Notes under the pieces: model-generated
What the model saw: only the letters and a program-made list of their open reading frames with translations
Databases searched by the model: none
What the model was told of the DNA's origin: nothing
Translations under genes and position numbers: made by a program
Shown: in pieces, positions 1 to 5,341 of the stretch
Layout: the number at the start of each line of letters is the position of its first letter
Position numbering within the stretch: the first letter of the stretch is position 1
Source of the DNA: an uncultured Clostridia bacterium
GTDB lineage: Bacteria > Bacillota > Clostridia > Oscillospirales > CAG-272
Assembly: GCA_947627815.1 (NCBI GenBank)
Contig: CANQXN010000068.1
Span: forward strand, 1-8,906
Length of the DNA: 8,906 bases
Reading direction: 5' to 3'

Positions 1-642
1 GGTCTGCATTTTCATACCCTCTGCGAGCAGGACGCCGATGCTCTGGCGACCACACTCTCGGCCGTGGAGGAAAAATTCGGCGCTTTTTTGACAAGGCTAT
101 CTTGGTTGAATTTGGGGGGCGGACACCATATCACCCGCCCAGGGTATGATGTGGGGATTTTGGAACAAACGATCGCCCGCCTGCAAAAAACCTACGGCCT
201 TACCGTTTATCTCGAGCCGGGGGAAGCCTGCGCGCTCAACGCGGGGTATCTGGCAACCAGGGTATTGGATGTGACGAAAAACGGCGATGTCGCGCTTGCC
301 ATTCTCGATATGAGCGCCGCCTGCCATACGCCCGATGTCTTGGAAATGCCCTACCGCCCGCCTCTCTACGGCGGCGGAGAAACTGCGGAAAAAGCCTTTT
401 CTTACCGCTTGGGCGGCCCGACCTGCCTTGCCGGCGATGTCATCGGCGATTACAGCTTCGACGCGCCGCTCTCGCCCGGCGATCTGCTCCTGTTCGGCGA
501 TATGGCGATCTATACCACCTGCAAAAATAATACCTTTAACGGTATGCCGCTGCCGTCCATCTACCGCTGGCGGTACGGCGAGGCGCCTCGCCTCGTCAAA
601 GCCTTTGGCTATGAGGATTTTGTCAGCCGCCTCGGCTCTTAA
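1..642 (+). CDS. nspC: Carboxynorspermidine decarboxylase, 3' part (N-terminus outside window)
   Basis: This PLP-dependent, alanine-racemase-fold enzyme removes CO2 from carboxynorspermidine or carboxyspermidine, the last step of the alternative (carboxy)norspermidine/spermidine route in the cytoplasm. The frame is open from base 1, so the gene starts upstream; the GTG at 64 is internal. The visible 213 residues begin with GLHFHTLCEQ and continue with LNLGGGHH (glycine loop that holds PLP phosphate), YLEPGEACALNAGYL, and GGPTCLAGDVIGDY, whose Cys is the active-site residue donated across the dimer in this fold. They end with LLLFGDMAIYTTCKNNTFNG. The family is usually about 370-380 residues, so roughly 160 are missing, including the PLP-binding lysine. 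The motifs are family knowledge and the assignment is firm. The partner dehydrogenase gene is usually just upstream and would lie outside the window. Confidence 0.93.
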   Translation, partial: GLHFHTLCEQDADALATTLSAVEEKFGAFLTRLSWLNLGGGHHITRPGYDVGILEQTIARLQKTYGLTVYLEPGEACALNAGYLATRVLDVTKNGDVALAILDMSAACHTPDVLEMPYRPPLYGGGETAEKAFSYRLGGPTCLAGDVIGDYSFDAPLSPGDLLLFGDMAIYTTCKNNTFNGMPLPSIYRWRYGEAPRLVKAFGYEDFVSRLGS

Positions 643-672
643 TTTCCGTTGTTGTTCCCCATTGATATTTAT

Positions 673-803
673 CCTTATCCTTTCTCCCCTTTATAAAGTT
701 TTTGAAGTGCTTGGGAAGCTGTTTCCATTGTTCCCGATTTGCTTTTCCCCTTATCCCTTCTCCCTTTTTAAAAGTTTTTGAAGGGCTTGGGAAACTTTTT
801 TCC
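673..803 (+). repeat. Imperfect tandem duplication in the nspC-rarA spacer
   Basis: Two copies of about 54-55 bp lie at 673-726 and 749-803, 76 bp apart. Each runs through CCTTATCC, a CTCCC run, AAAGTTTTTGAAG, GCTTGGGAA and a T-run ending in TTTCC or TTTTCC. They differ at several single bases. The second copy continues into a perfect hairpin that the first lacks. No coding role is visible in this spacer. Confidence 0.75.
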
Positions 804-817
804 AAAAAGTTTCCCAA
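787..817 (+). repeat. Perfect 14-bp hairpin just before the rarA ribosome binding site
   Basis: The arms at 787-800 and 804-817 (left arm TTGGGAAACTTTTT) are exact reverse complements around a 3-nt loop. An A-rich tract follows, not a T-run, so this is not a standard plus-strand terminator. The segment AAAAGTTT just upstream (about 770-777) can pair with AAACTTTT of the left arm, so two exclusive RNA folds are possible 20-30 nt before the rarA ribosome binding site. It could be a regulatory leader or a scattered intergenic element. Confidence 0.5.
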
Positions 818-839
818 ATATAAAAAAAATAAAAACTCC

Positions 840-854
840 GGAGGTGTCGCCGTG
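840..854 (+). promoter_or_regulatory. Ribosome binding site fixing the GTG start of rarA
   Basis: GGAGG at 840-844 lies 7 nt before GTG at 852-854, and the protein then begins (M)TEQRTLFENDGLQPLAARLRP, the usual RarA start. The in-frame ATG at 702 has no ribosome binding site and would add 50 low-complexity residues translated from the duplicated spacer. Confidence 0.85.
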
Positions 855-2171
855 ACCGAGCAGCGAACGCTTTTTGAAAATGACGGCTTGCAGCCGCTCG
901 CGGCGCGGCTGCGCCCGCAGACGCTCGAAGAATTTGTCGGGCAAAAGCACCTTTTGGGCGAAGGCAAGGTACTCCGCCGGCTGATCGAAAACGACGCCGT
1001 CGGTTCCATGATCTTCTGGGGGCCTCCCGGCGTGGGAAAAACCACGCTCGCGCGGATCATCGCCCATCGGACGCAAACAAGGTTCATCGATTTTTCCGCC
1101 GTGACCAGCGGTATCAAGGAAATCAAACAAGTCATGGAGCAGGCCGAAGAGAACCGCCGGTTCGGCGAAAAAACCATACTCTTTGTCGATGAAATCCACC
1201 GCTTCAATAAGGCACAGCAGGACGCCTTTCTGCCCTTTGTAGAAAAGGGAAGTATCATTCTCATCGGCGCCACGACCGAAAACCCCTCGTTTGAGGTCAA
1301 CGGCGCGCTGCTTTCCCGCTGTAAAGTGTTCGTGCTGCATAGCCTCTCCAAAGAAGAGCTGACCGACCTCTTGCAGCACGCGCTCGAAGACGAACGGGGG
1401 TTTGGCGGCCAGAAAATCGAAATTTCCCGGGAAATTCTCGAAACGATCGCCGCCTTTGCCAGCGGGGACGCCCGCAGCGCCCTTTCCACACTGGAAATGG
1501 CGGTACTCAACGGCGAGGTAAAAGGCGATACCACCGTGGTCACGGCCGAAACGGTGGAGCAATGCACCTCCAAAAAATCGCTTCTTTACGATAAAAACGG
1601 CGAAGAGCATTATAATCTCATCTCCGCCCTGCATAAATCCATGCGCAATTCCGATCCGGACGCCGCCGTCTATTGGCTGGCGCGGATGCTCGAAGCCGGA
1701 GAGGATCCCTTGTATGTCGCCCGGCGGGTCATTCGCTTCGCCAGCGAAGATGTCGGGCTGGCCGATCCCCGCGCACTCGAACTTGCCGTGGCCGCCTATC
1801 AGGCCTGCCATTTCATCGGAATGCCCGAGTGCTCGGTTCACTTGACGCAGGCGGTGGTGTATCTCTCGCTCGCGCCAAAATCCAACGCCCTGTATGTGGC
1901 TTACGAAAGCGCCAAAAAGGACGCGCTTACCATGCTCGCCGAGCCGGTGCCGCTCATCATTCGCAACGCGCCCACAAGGCTCATGAAAGAGTTAGGCTAC
2001 GGTCAAGGGTATCAGTACGCCCACGATACTGCGGAAAAACTTACCGATATGCAGTGCCTGCCCGACTCTCTGCTCGGCCGAACCTATTACCGCCCGACCG
2101 AACAGGGAACCGAAGCCCGCTTCAAAGCCCGCTTGGAAGAAATCAAGGCGTGGAAGAAAAAACAAAAATGA
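852..2171 (+). CDS. rarA: Replication-associated recombination protein A (AAA+ ATPase, RarA/MgsA/WRNIP1 family)
   Basis: RarA is a tetrameric DNA-dependent ATPase related to clamp-loader subunits. It acts at stalled replication forks and single-strand gaps. The 439-residue product matches the usual 420-450. Seen in order: RPQTLEEFVGQKHLLG (19-36), Walker A GPPGVGKT (57-64), Walker B ILFVDEIHRF (108-117), sensor 1 region ILIGATTENPSF (135-146), the LLSRC arginine-finger region (152-156), and a sensor 2 region SGDARSALSTLE near 205. The C-terminal half holds the family motifs EHYNLISALHKSMRNSDPDAA, VGLADPRAL, HLTQAVVYLSLAPKSNA and GYQYAHD, which form the tetramerisation domain. All catalytic motifs are intact. 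The start is GTG with GGAGG 7 nt upstream. I see no strong promoter in the spacer. A weak TATAAA at 819-824 would give a short leader, or the gene is read through from nspC. A small membrane-protein gene starts 18 bp downstream and is probably co-transcribed. Confidence 0.96.
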   Translation: MTEQRTLFENDGLQPLAARLRPQTLEEFVGQKHLLGEGKVLRRLIENDAVGSMIFWGPPGVGKTTLARIIAHRTQTRFIDFSAVTSGIKEIKQVMEQAEENRRFGEKTILFVDEIHRFNKAQQDAFLPFVEKGSIILIGATTENPSFEVNGALLSRCKVFVLHSLSKEELTDLLQHALEDERGFGGQKIEISREILETIAAFASGDARSALSTLEMAVLNGEVKGDTTVVTAETVEQCTSKKSLLYDKNGEEHYNLISALHKSMRNSDPDAAVYWLARMLEAGEDPLYVARRVIRFASEDVGLADPRALELAVAAYQACHFIGMPECSVHLTQAVVYLSLAPKSNALYVAYESAKKDALTMLAEPVPLIIRNAPTRLMKELGYGQGYQYAHDTAEKLTDMQCLPDSLLGRTYYRPTEQGTEARFKARLEEIKAWKKKQK

Positions 2172-2189
2172 CAGATGGAGGTTCTGCCC

Positions 2190-2609
2190 ATGAAAAAACG
2201 ATGGATTTCCGCTCTTTTCCCGCTGCTTCTCCTCTTTCTTGCGGCGGCGTTGGTGATGGAGATTTTGCCTTACGGCGCCGTTTTGAATTTTCGCGATGAG
2301 GAAGGAAGCGTCCGAAAAACCTATTCGTATTTCAGCCTGACGCCGGTCGGTTATGCCAATTTTGCCCCCTTTTTAACGGCGCTGTTTACCTGCCTGCTTC
2401 TCTTGCTCACAATTGTCGAAGGGATCCGGCCAAGCGTAGGACTTTGTAAGGTCATTTGCGCCTTCACTCTGGCGGCCTTCTTGCTGTCCTTGGCGCCGCT
2501 TTGCTACGGCTTTCGGTATATGTCGGCGCTCGGCGCCGCGATTTCCGCCTGCCTCGCCTGCGCCCTTCTTTCGGCCGCTCTCTTGCTCCGATCGAAAAAG
2601 AACGCGTGA
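2190..2609 (+). CDS. Small four-helix integral membrane protein, unknown function
   Basis: A 139-residue hydrophobic protein with four predicted membrane segments: about 6-26, 58-78, 85-105 and 111-133. The start is the ATG at 2190 (MKKRWISALFPLL), which has GGAGG at 2177-2181 with 8-nt spacing; the in-frame ATG at 2175 overlaps that site and is rejected. The positive N-terminus (KKR) and C-terminal RSKK suggest both ends are cytoplasmic. The 27-57 loop, with charged FRDEEGSVRK and then SYFSLTPVGYANF, would face outward. Helices 3 and 4 contain several Cys (86, 90, 105, 121, 124). I do not recognise the family and see no catalytic motif. It starts 18 bp after rarA, so it probably shares that transcript. 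Proximity does not establish a shared function. Confidence 0.75.
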   Translation: MKKRWISALFPLLLLFLAAALVMEILPYGAVLNFRDEEGSVRKTYSYFSLTPVGYANFAPFLTALFTCLLLLLTIVEGIRPSVGLCKVICAFTLAAFLLSLAPLCYGFRYMSALGAAISACLACALLSAALLLRSKKNA

Positions 2610-2676
2610 CTTGTGTAAAAGGAAAGGCAAGTTACCCTGCGACAGCCATATAGAAAAAACACCAGCTTATCGATAT

Positions 2677-2716
2677 AAAAAAGCCAAAAGCACCCCTGCG
2701 GGGGTGCTTTTGGCTT
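2677..2716. terminator. Convergent intrinsic terminator with a perfect 16-bp stem
   Basis: The arms at 2681-2696 and 2701-2716 (left AAGCCAAAAGCACCCC) are exact complements around a TGCG loop. On the minus strand the stem is followed by a run of T (the A-run at 2677-2682), so it best terminates the XRE gene ending at 2739. It can also end the convergent rarA operon, although no T-run follows on the plus strand. Confidence 0.85.
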
Positions 2717-2738
2717 GCCAAGGGCGGTATTTGATGGA

Positions 2739-3098
2739 TCAATTCTGGTCGGGATCGGGATCATCCTTTTCCCGCATATCGATCAATAGCTTTATAAAAT
2801 GATGAACCAGTCGTTTTTCCTGTTGGGTCAGCAACGCCCAATCGTGCGAGATTTCCTGAGATAAATATTCGGGTGATTCCACCGACGCTCCCGTTATAAG
2901 CGTGGATAAATCACATCCGAGAATCGCCGAAACCGAGGTCAACAGATTCAAACTGATTTTGGTTGCTCCGCGCTCAACCTGACTTATATAGCCAACAGTC
3001 ACATTCAGTTTCTCCGCCAACCATTCCTGCGTGTGTTCTGATTTTTTTCTGGCGTCGCGTATTCTGGCGCCTATCATTTTGTAATCAACAAATTCCAT
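2739..3098 (-). CDS. XRE-family helix-turn-helix transcriptional regulator
   Basis: A 119-residue Cro/CI-type DNA-binding protein. The N-terminal HTH domain spans about residues 8-66 (IGARIRDARKKSEHTQEWLA, then EKLNVTVGYISQVERGATKI). The recognition helix is near TVGYISQVER (34-43), and the SQVERG box is typical of the family. The C-terminal third ends in an amphipathic LTQQEKRLVHHFIKLLIDM helix, likely a dimer contact, and an acidic tail. I see no metal-binding, peptidase or ligand domain. The start is uncertain: neither the Met at 3098 nor the Met at 3077 has a clear ribosome binding site. It is divergent from the glycine-rich lipoprotein gene, with a 32-bp palindrome between them that is the natural candidate for its own operator. 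Autoregulation and control of the neighbour are inferences. Confidence 0.9.
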   Translation of the reverse strand: MEFVDYKMIGARIRDARKKSEHTQEWLAEKLNVTVGYISQVERGATKISLNLLTSVSAILGCDLSTLITGASVESPEYLSQEISHDWALLTQQEKRLVHHFIKLLIDMREKDDPDPDQN

Positions 3099-3134
3099 AA
3101 TTTTATAGTATCGTATTTCTACCCATTTTAGAAG

Positions 3135-3166
3135 ATAGTTATAGCTAAAATTATAGCTATAACTAT
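3135..3166. promoter_or_regulatory. Probable operator: 13-bp arm palindrome between divergent genes
   Basis: Arms ATAGTTATAGCTA (3135-3147) and TAGCTATAACTAT (3154-3166) are perfect inverted repeats with a 6-nt spacer. The same stretch can be read as two tandem sites, TTATAGCTA at 3139 and 3151, exactly 12 bp apart, the second extending to the perfect palindrome TTATAGCTATAA (3151-3162). Its right edge meets the -35 box of the lipoprotein promoter. A TATAAT on the minus strand (3155-3150) lies inside it, a possible -10 for the XRE gene though without a good -35. A bound dimer or tetramer could therefore block both promoters. Confidence 0.72.
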
Positions 3167-3194
3167 TGACAAGAACCGAAAAAAGTAGTATAAT
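3166..3194 (+). promoter_or_regulatory. Consensus sigma-A promoter of the glycine-rich lipoprotein gene
   Basis: TTGACA at 3166-3171 and TATAAT at 3189-3194 are both perfect hexamers with a 17-bp spacer. The predicted start point near 3201 gives a leader of about 23 nt before the ATG at 3224. Such a strong promoter next to an operator-like palindrome suggests the gene is normally repressed. Confidence 0.88.
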
Positions 3195-3223
3195 GCTGAT
3201 ATCAACTGATGATGGAGGCTGAA

Positions 3224-4477
3224 ATGAAAAGATTTTTTCCGCTTGTTTTAGTAGTTTTTACGGTATTGGCACTTGGCGGGTGCAGTTGGTTCGGCAATCA
3301 CGAAGACTCTCCGGAAGACACCTTGATCAAAGACGGTTTTTCCTATAACGATGATTACGGTTGGTATGAAAAAGAAACCGAAGTGGCGGATACTTACACA
3401 GTGACATACAATCTTTCCACCATGGATCCCAACCTCCATTTGAATTATGAAATCTCCGACGGGTACAATAAGGTGATCTTTATCGGAAAATCTACCGTAA
3501 CCTATAAGGATTTAAGCATTCTTGTGGCGGGACGATATTCCGATCTGACGATAGAATTGCGTAATTTCAAATTTGAGGGGAGAGACGGCACAGCGGCCAT
3601 TGACGCAACGGATGTCAACGCCAATTTTCAAGTGACGATTGAGATCACCGGCACTTCTTCCGTCAAGGGCGGCATCGGTAGCGCGGGAATCAATGGCATA
3701 TCGTATGGCGCGGATCGTTTCGACTCTTCCACCAACAATCCCCGAGAGGGCGGCATCGGAGCCGAAGGCAGCATTGGCGCGCCCGGCATTGTCGGCAACA
3801 ATATCGGCATTAAGGTGAATCCGTCCGCTACCTTTACGGTCATCGGCGGCAACGGCGGGAGCGGCGGCAACGGCGGCACAGGTGAAGGCGGTTCCATGTC
3901 CGGTATCGGACAGTCGGGACACGGAGGCCGTGGCGCCAAAGGCGGCAGCGGCGGTTATGGGATCAGTGTAGCCAATAAAATTACGATTTTAAACGAAGGC
4001 GCCTTATATGTCATCGGCGGGAATGGCGGCGACGGTGGAAACGGCGGTAACGGCGGAAACAATCTTGACACGGCGCCGACCGACAGGGCAGACCACGGCG
4101 GCAACGGCGCCGATGGCGGCAATGGCGGGAATGGCGGAATCGCTTTTTATGTCGATGACAGTGCCGCGGTGAGTATCGGCGGCAATAAACCGTCGTTGTC
4201 GGGCGGTAACGGCGGCACCGGTGGAAATGGCGGGAACGGCGGCAATAGCTGCAAATGTATGTTCCAGACGAGCGACGGCGGAAATCCCGGCGCCGCAGGA
4301 AATGGCGGAAACGGTGGCAACGGCGGGAGAGCAACCGAAGAGTCTTCTTCACCGTTTGTCTGTAAAGGCGGCAGCGCCGGCACCGGCGGCAAAGCGGGCG
4401 TGCCGGGATATAATCCCGAAATCGGTTACGGAACCTATGGCACGGACGGCAGCGCGGGACAAGGTACGCTTTCCTGA
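3224..4477 (+). CDS. Exported lipoprotein with a glycine/asparagine-rich, PGRS-like repeat body
   Basis: A 417-residue protein of unknown function. The start is ATG 3224 (MKRFFPLVLVVFTVLALGGC) with GGAGG at 3214-3218; the upstream in-frame ATG at 3209 is rejected. The signal peptide ends in lipobox LGGC with Cys20 as the lipidated residue, so the protein should be membrane-anchored and face outward. Residues 28-110 are acidic and mixed. Around 95-160 the text (IELRNFKFEG, VTIEITGTSSVKGGIG) resembles short beta-solenoid turns. Three glycine-rich blocks follow (about 208-247, 265-305 and 319-375), built from GGN, GGS, GGT and GGD triplets. They are separated by short beta-like segments such as ITILNEGALYVI and IAFYVDDSAAVSI. 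Apart from Cys20, the only Cys are 343, 345 and 380. The protein ends at GTLS without an LPXTG sorting signal. GG-x runs suggest polyglycine-II helices, an inference. An adhesin, surface coat or matrix role is possible but unproven. Confidence 0.82.
   Translation: MKRFFPLVLVVFTVLALGGCSWFGNHEDSPEDTLIKDGFSYNDDYGWYEKETEVADTYTVTYNLSTMDPNLHLNYEISDGYNKVIFIGKSTVTYKDLSILVAGRYSDLTIELRNFKFEGRDGTAAIDATDVNANFQVTIEITGTSSVKGGIGSAGINGISYGADRFDSSTNNPREGGIGAEGSIGAPGIVGNNIGIKVNPSATFTVIGGNGGSGGNGGTGEGGSMSGIGQSGHGGRGAKGGSGGYGISVANKITILNEGALYVIGGNGGDGGNGGNGGNNLDTAPTDRADHGGNGADGGNGGNGGIAFYVDDSAAVSIGGNKPSLSGGNGGTGGNGGNGGNSCKCMFQTSDGGNPGAAGNGGNGGNGGRATEESSSPFVCKGGSAGTGGKAGVPGYNPEIGYGTYGTDGSAGQGTLS
3845..4465 (+). 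repeat. In-frame GGN-type triplet repeats in the lipoprotein gene
   Basis: The coding strand is made of GGC/GGT/GGA glycine codons in pairs followed by AAC/AAT or other small-residue codons. This gives many near-identical 9- and 18-bp units (for example GGCGGCAACGGCGG). Synonymous codon choice varies, so the units are not perfect at DNA level, but they are similar enough for slippage or recombination. The reading frame is kept throughout. Confidence 0.8.
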
Positions 4478-4533
4478 ATGACATAAGAAAGTTATAGAAC
4501 CGGAATCGCGCGGGCGTGAGGCAAGAGGCGGCA

Positions 4534-4651
4534 GTTTGGCAAATGCCGGATGCAGGGCTGGTACAAGCTTCATTGCCCGCACGGGAATCTGAACCCCCAT
4601 CCGGCGCGGATGTGGGGCAATAATCGATCGTTTTGCAAACGCCGGATGCAG
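4534..4651 (+). repeat. Pair of 22-bp direct repeats downstream of the lipoprotein gene
   Basis: The segments 4534-4555 and 4630-4651 match at 20 of 22 positions and share GCCGGATGCAG exactly. They are 96 bp apart and flank the left arm of the tRNA-like inverted repeat. The second copy runs directly into a terminator hairpin. They may mark a duplication or an insertion scar. Confidence 0.65.
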
Positions 4652-4714
4652 TATTTGAAAAACAGCGGCTCTGCGAGCCGCTGTTTTTCAAATACGGGGT
4701 TCAGATTCGTGGGG
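4576..4714. other. Long-range inverted repeat resembling a tRNA T-arm
   Basis: GAATCTGAACCCC (4585-4597) is the exact complement of GGGGTTCAGATTC (4696-4708). The pairing continues outward past small bulges: CAC 4580-4582 with GTG 4709-4711, and CCC 4576-4578 with GGG 4712-4714. Read on the minus strand, the left arm (GGTTCAGATTCCCGTGCGGG) closely resembles the T-arm and acceptor end of the nearby tRNA-Glu (GGTTCGAATCCCGTACGGG), in the same orientation. A terminator hairpin sits inside, against the right arm. It could be a degenerate tRNA 3' end left by integration or rearrangement, or a structured RNA. No complete cloverleaf can be drawn. Confidence 0.5.
4651..4695. terminator. Intrinsic terminator, perfect 20-bp stem (end of lipoprotein transcript)
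   Basis: The arms 4651-4670 and 4676-4695 are exact complements around loop CTGCG. The GC-rich core AGCGGCT/AGCCGCT is flanked by A5 on the left and T5 on the right, so it can work in both directions. It lies about 170 bp past the lipoprotein stop and is the first convincing plus-strand terminator after it. Confidence 0.82.
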
Positions 4715-4719
4715 TAAGC

Positions 4720-4760
4720 AAAAAGAATACCGGGGCATAAAATGCCCCGGTATTCTTTTT
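4720..4760 (-). terminator. Intrinsic terminator of the tRNA operon, perfect 19-bp stem
   Basis: The arms 4720-4738 and 4742-4760 (core ATACCGGGGCAT) are exact complements with an AAA loop. On the minus strand the stem ends in a T-run immediately after the tRNA-Glu CCA end, and its first base overlaps that end. The matching T-run on the plus strand makes it bidirectional, so it also shields the tRNAs from plus-strand read-through. Confidence 0.85.
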
Positions 4761-4834
4761 GGTGACCCGTACGGGAATCGAACCCATGTTACCGCCGTGA
4801 AAGGGCGGTGTCTTAGCCTCTTGACCAACGGGCC
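4760..4834 (-). tRNA. tRNA-Glu (anticodon TTC)
   Basis: The minus strand folds into a full 75-nt cloverleaf. The acceptor is GGCCCGT/ACGGGTC (one G-U pair), the anticodon arm CCGCC-CTTTCAC-GGCGG with TTC at positions 34-36, and the T-arm ATGGG-TTCGAAT-CCCGT. Discriminator A is followed by an encoded CCA at 4762-4760. It is the second gene of a two-tRNA operon, 5 nt after tRNA-Met, and runs straight into the terminator stem. Confidence 0.97.
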
Positions 4835-4839
4835 GTTCG

Positions 4840-4916
4840 TGGTAGCGGAAGTAGGACTTGAACCTACGACCTATCGGGTATGAACCGAGTGCTCTAGCCA
4901 ACTGAGCTATTCCGCC
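4840..4916 (-). tRNA. Elongator tRNA-Met (anticodon CAT)
   Basis: A 77-nt cloverleaf with encoded CCA. The acceptor is GGCGGAA/TTCCGCT (G1-U72 pair, as in other Gram-positive elongator tRNA-Met), D-stem GCTC/GAGC, anticodon loop TTCATAC, T-arm GTAGG-TTCAAGT-CCTAC. It lacks the three G-C pairs in the anticodon stem that mark initiator tRNA. Lysidine-modified tRNA-Ile2 also carries CAT and cannot be fully excluded, but the body fits elongator Met. The base pair 27-43 is a C/U mismatch, leaving a four-pair anticodon stem. Confidence 0.93.
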
Positions 4917-4945
4917 GTACAACTGCAACGGTTCAGTGCTTGTGT

Positions 4946-4974
4946 ATTCTACCATAGAAAGAGGGGTTTGTCAA
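4946..4974 (-). promoter_or_regulatory. Sigma-A promoter of the tRNA-Met/tRNA-Glu operon
   Basis: On the minus strand, TTGACA (4974-4969) and TAGAAT (4951-4946) are separated by exactly 17 bp. Transcription would start near 4939, about 23 nt before mature tRNA-Met. Confidence 0.88.
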
Positions 4975-5023
4975 CACCTTTTCCAAAAAAAATAAAAAGT
5001 TTTTCGAATCTCTTTTCACCGTA

Positions 5024-5049
5024 TGCCCTCTGAAATAGGGGCAGTTTTT
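5024..5049 (+). terminator. Weak terminator-like hairpin
   Basis: TGCCC(T)CT at 5024-5031 pairs with AGGGGCA at 5037-5043, seven pairs with one bulged T and loop GAAAT, followed by G and five T (5045-5049). The shape fits a weak plus-strand terminator, but no plus-strand gene ends nearby, so it may be accidental. Confidence 0.3.
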
Positions 5050-5341
5050 GCCGCCGCGCTTTTTCTTTTTCGCCTTTTTGCTCGTTTCCCAAAACGCCGC
5101 TCGGGCGTGTTTCGCCCCGATCTGACAAATGCTTCTCACTTTTGCGCTTCTTGTATAAAAAAGATTTTTTTTCTTAAATTCTATCGATAAATATTCATTT
5201 ATCATTTACAGCTTTTTCAAATATGACAGTTCTTTTTGTGGTAGGATGGGAATACACAAGGGCGCCCGCCCAAGGCGGCCGTCCGCGCACTATCTGAAAA
5301 GAAAGAGAGGACTCGCCCGAGATCACGGACGAAACAGGATC

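Larger units (their letters stand above)
4917..5341. other. Gene-free stretch of 425 bp between the tRNA operon and the VanY-like gene
   Basis: It contains the tRNA promoter at its left end, an A/T-rich low-complexity tract (about 4980-5005 and 5150-5220), a small terminator-like hairpin at 5024-5049, and a GC-rich leader (about 5255-5335) before the VanY-like gene. In the leader CCGCC/GGCGG (about 5268-5280) and CGTCCG (5280-5285) with CGGACG (5326-5331) can pair. I found no consensus promoter for the downstream gene; the best weak guess is TTTATC 5199-5204 with TATGAC 5222-5227. Short reading frames here look like chance. Confidence 0.6.

Noticed and set aside
64..66. GTG as the start of the first gene
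   Set aside because: The frame is open to base 1 and the residues before it (GLHFHTLCEQ) are a conserved NspC motif, so the gene is cut by the window edge.
768..1841. Minus-strand open frames opposite rarA
   Set aside because: rarA is intact and recognisable on the plus strand; the antisense products are low-complexity and have no start signals.
3845..4345. Regular short repeats considered as a CRISPR array or non-coding satellite
   Set aside because: The units are coding, keep frame, vary by synonymous codons and have no spacer structure.
4576..4660. A complete third tRNA gene on the minus strand
   Set aside because: Only a T-arm-like and acceptor-like end is visible; no matching 5' acceptor, D-arm or anticodon arm could be drawn upstream of it.
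4011..4691. Minus-strand Arg/Cys/Pro-rich frames opposite the glycine-rich gene
   Set aside because: GGN codons read backwards give Pro, Arg and Cys runs automatically. The frame passes through the tRNA-like repeat and a terminator.
4933..5205. Lys-rich 90-codon minus-strand frame upstream of the tRNAs
   Set aside because: It overlaps the tRNA promoter, has no ribosome binding site, and comes from A/T-rich low-complexity DNA.
5246..5341. Upstream ATG adding 32 basic residues to the VanY-like lipoprotein
   Set aside because: No ribosome binding site, and it would bury the signal peptide behind an Arg-rich extension; the lipoprotein signal begins at 5342.
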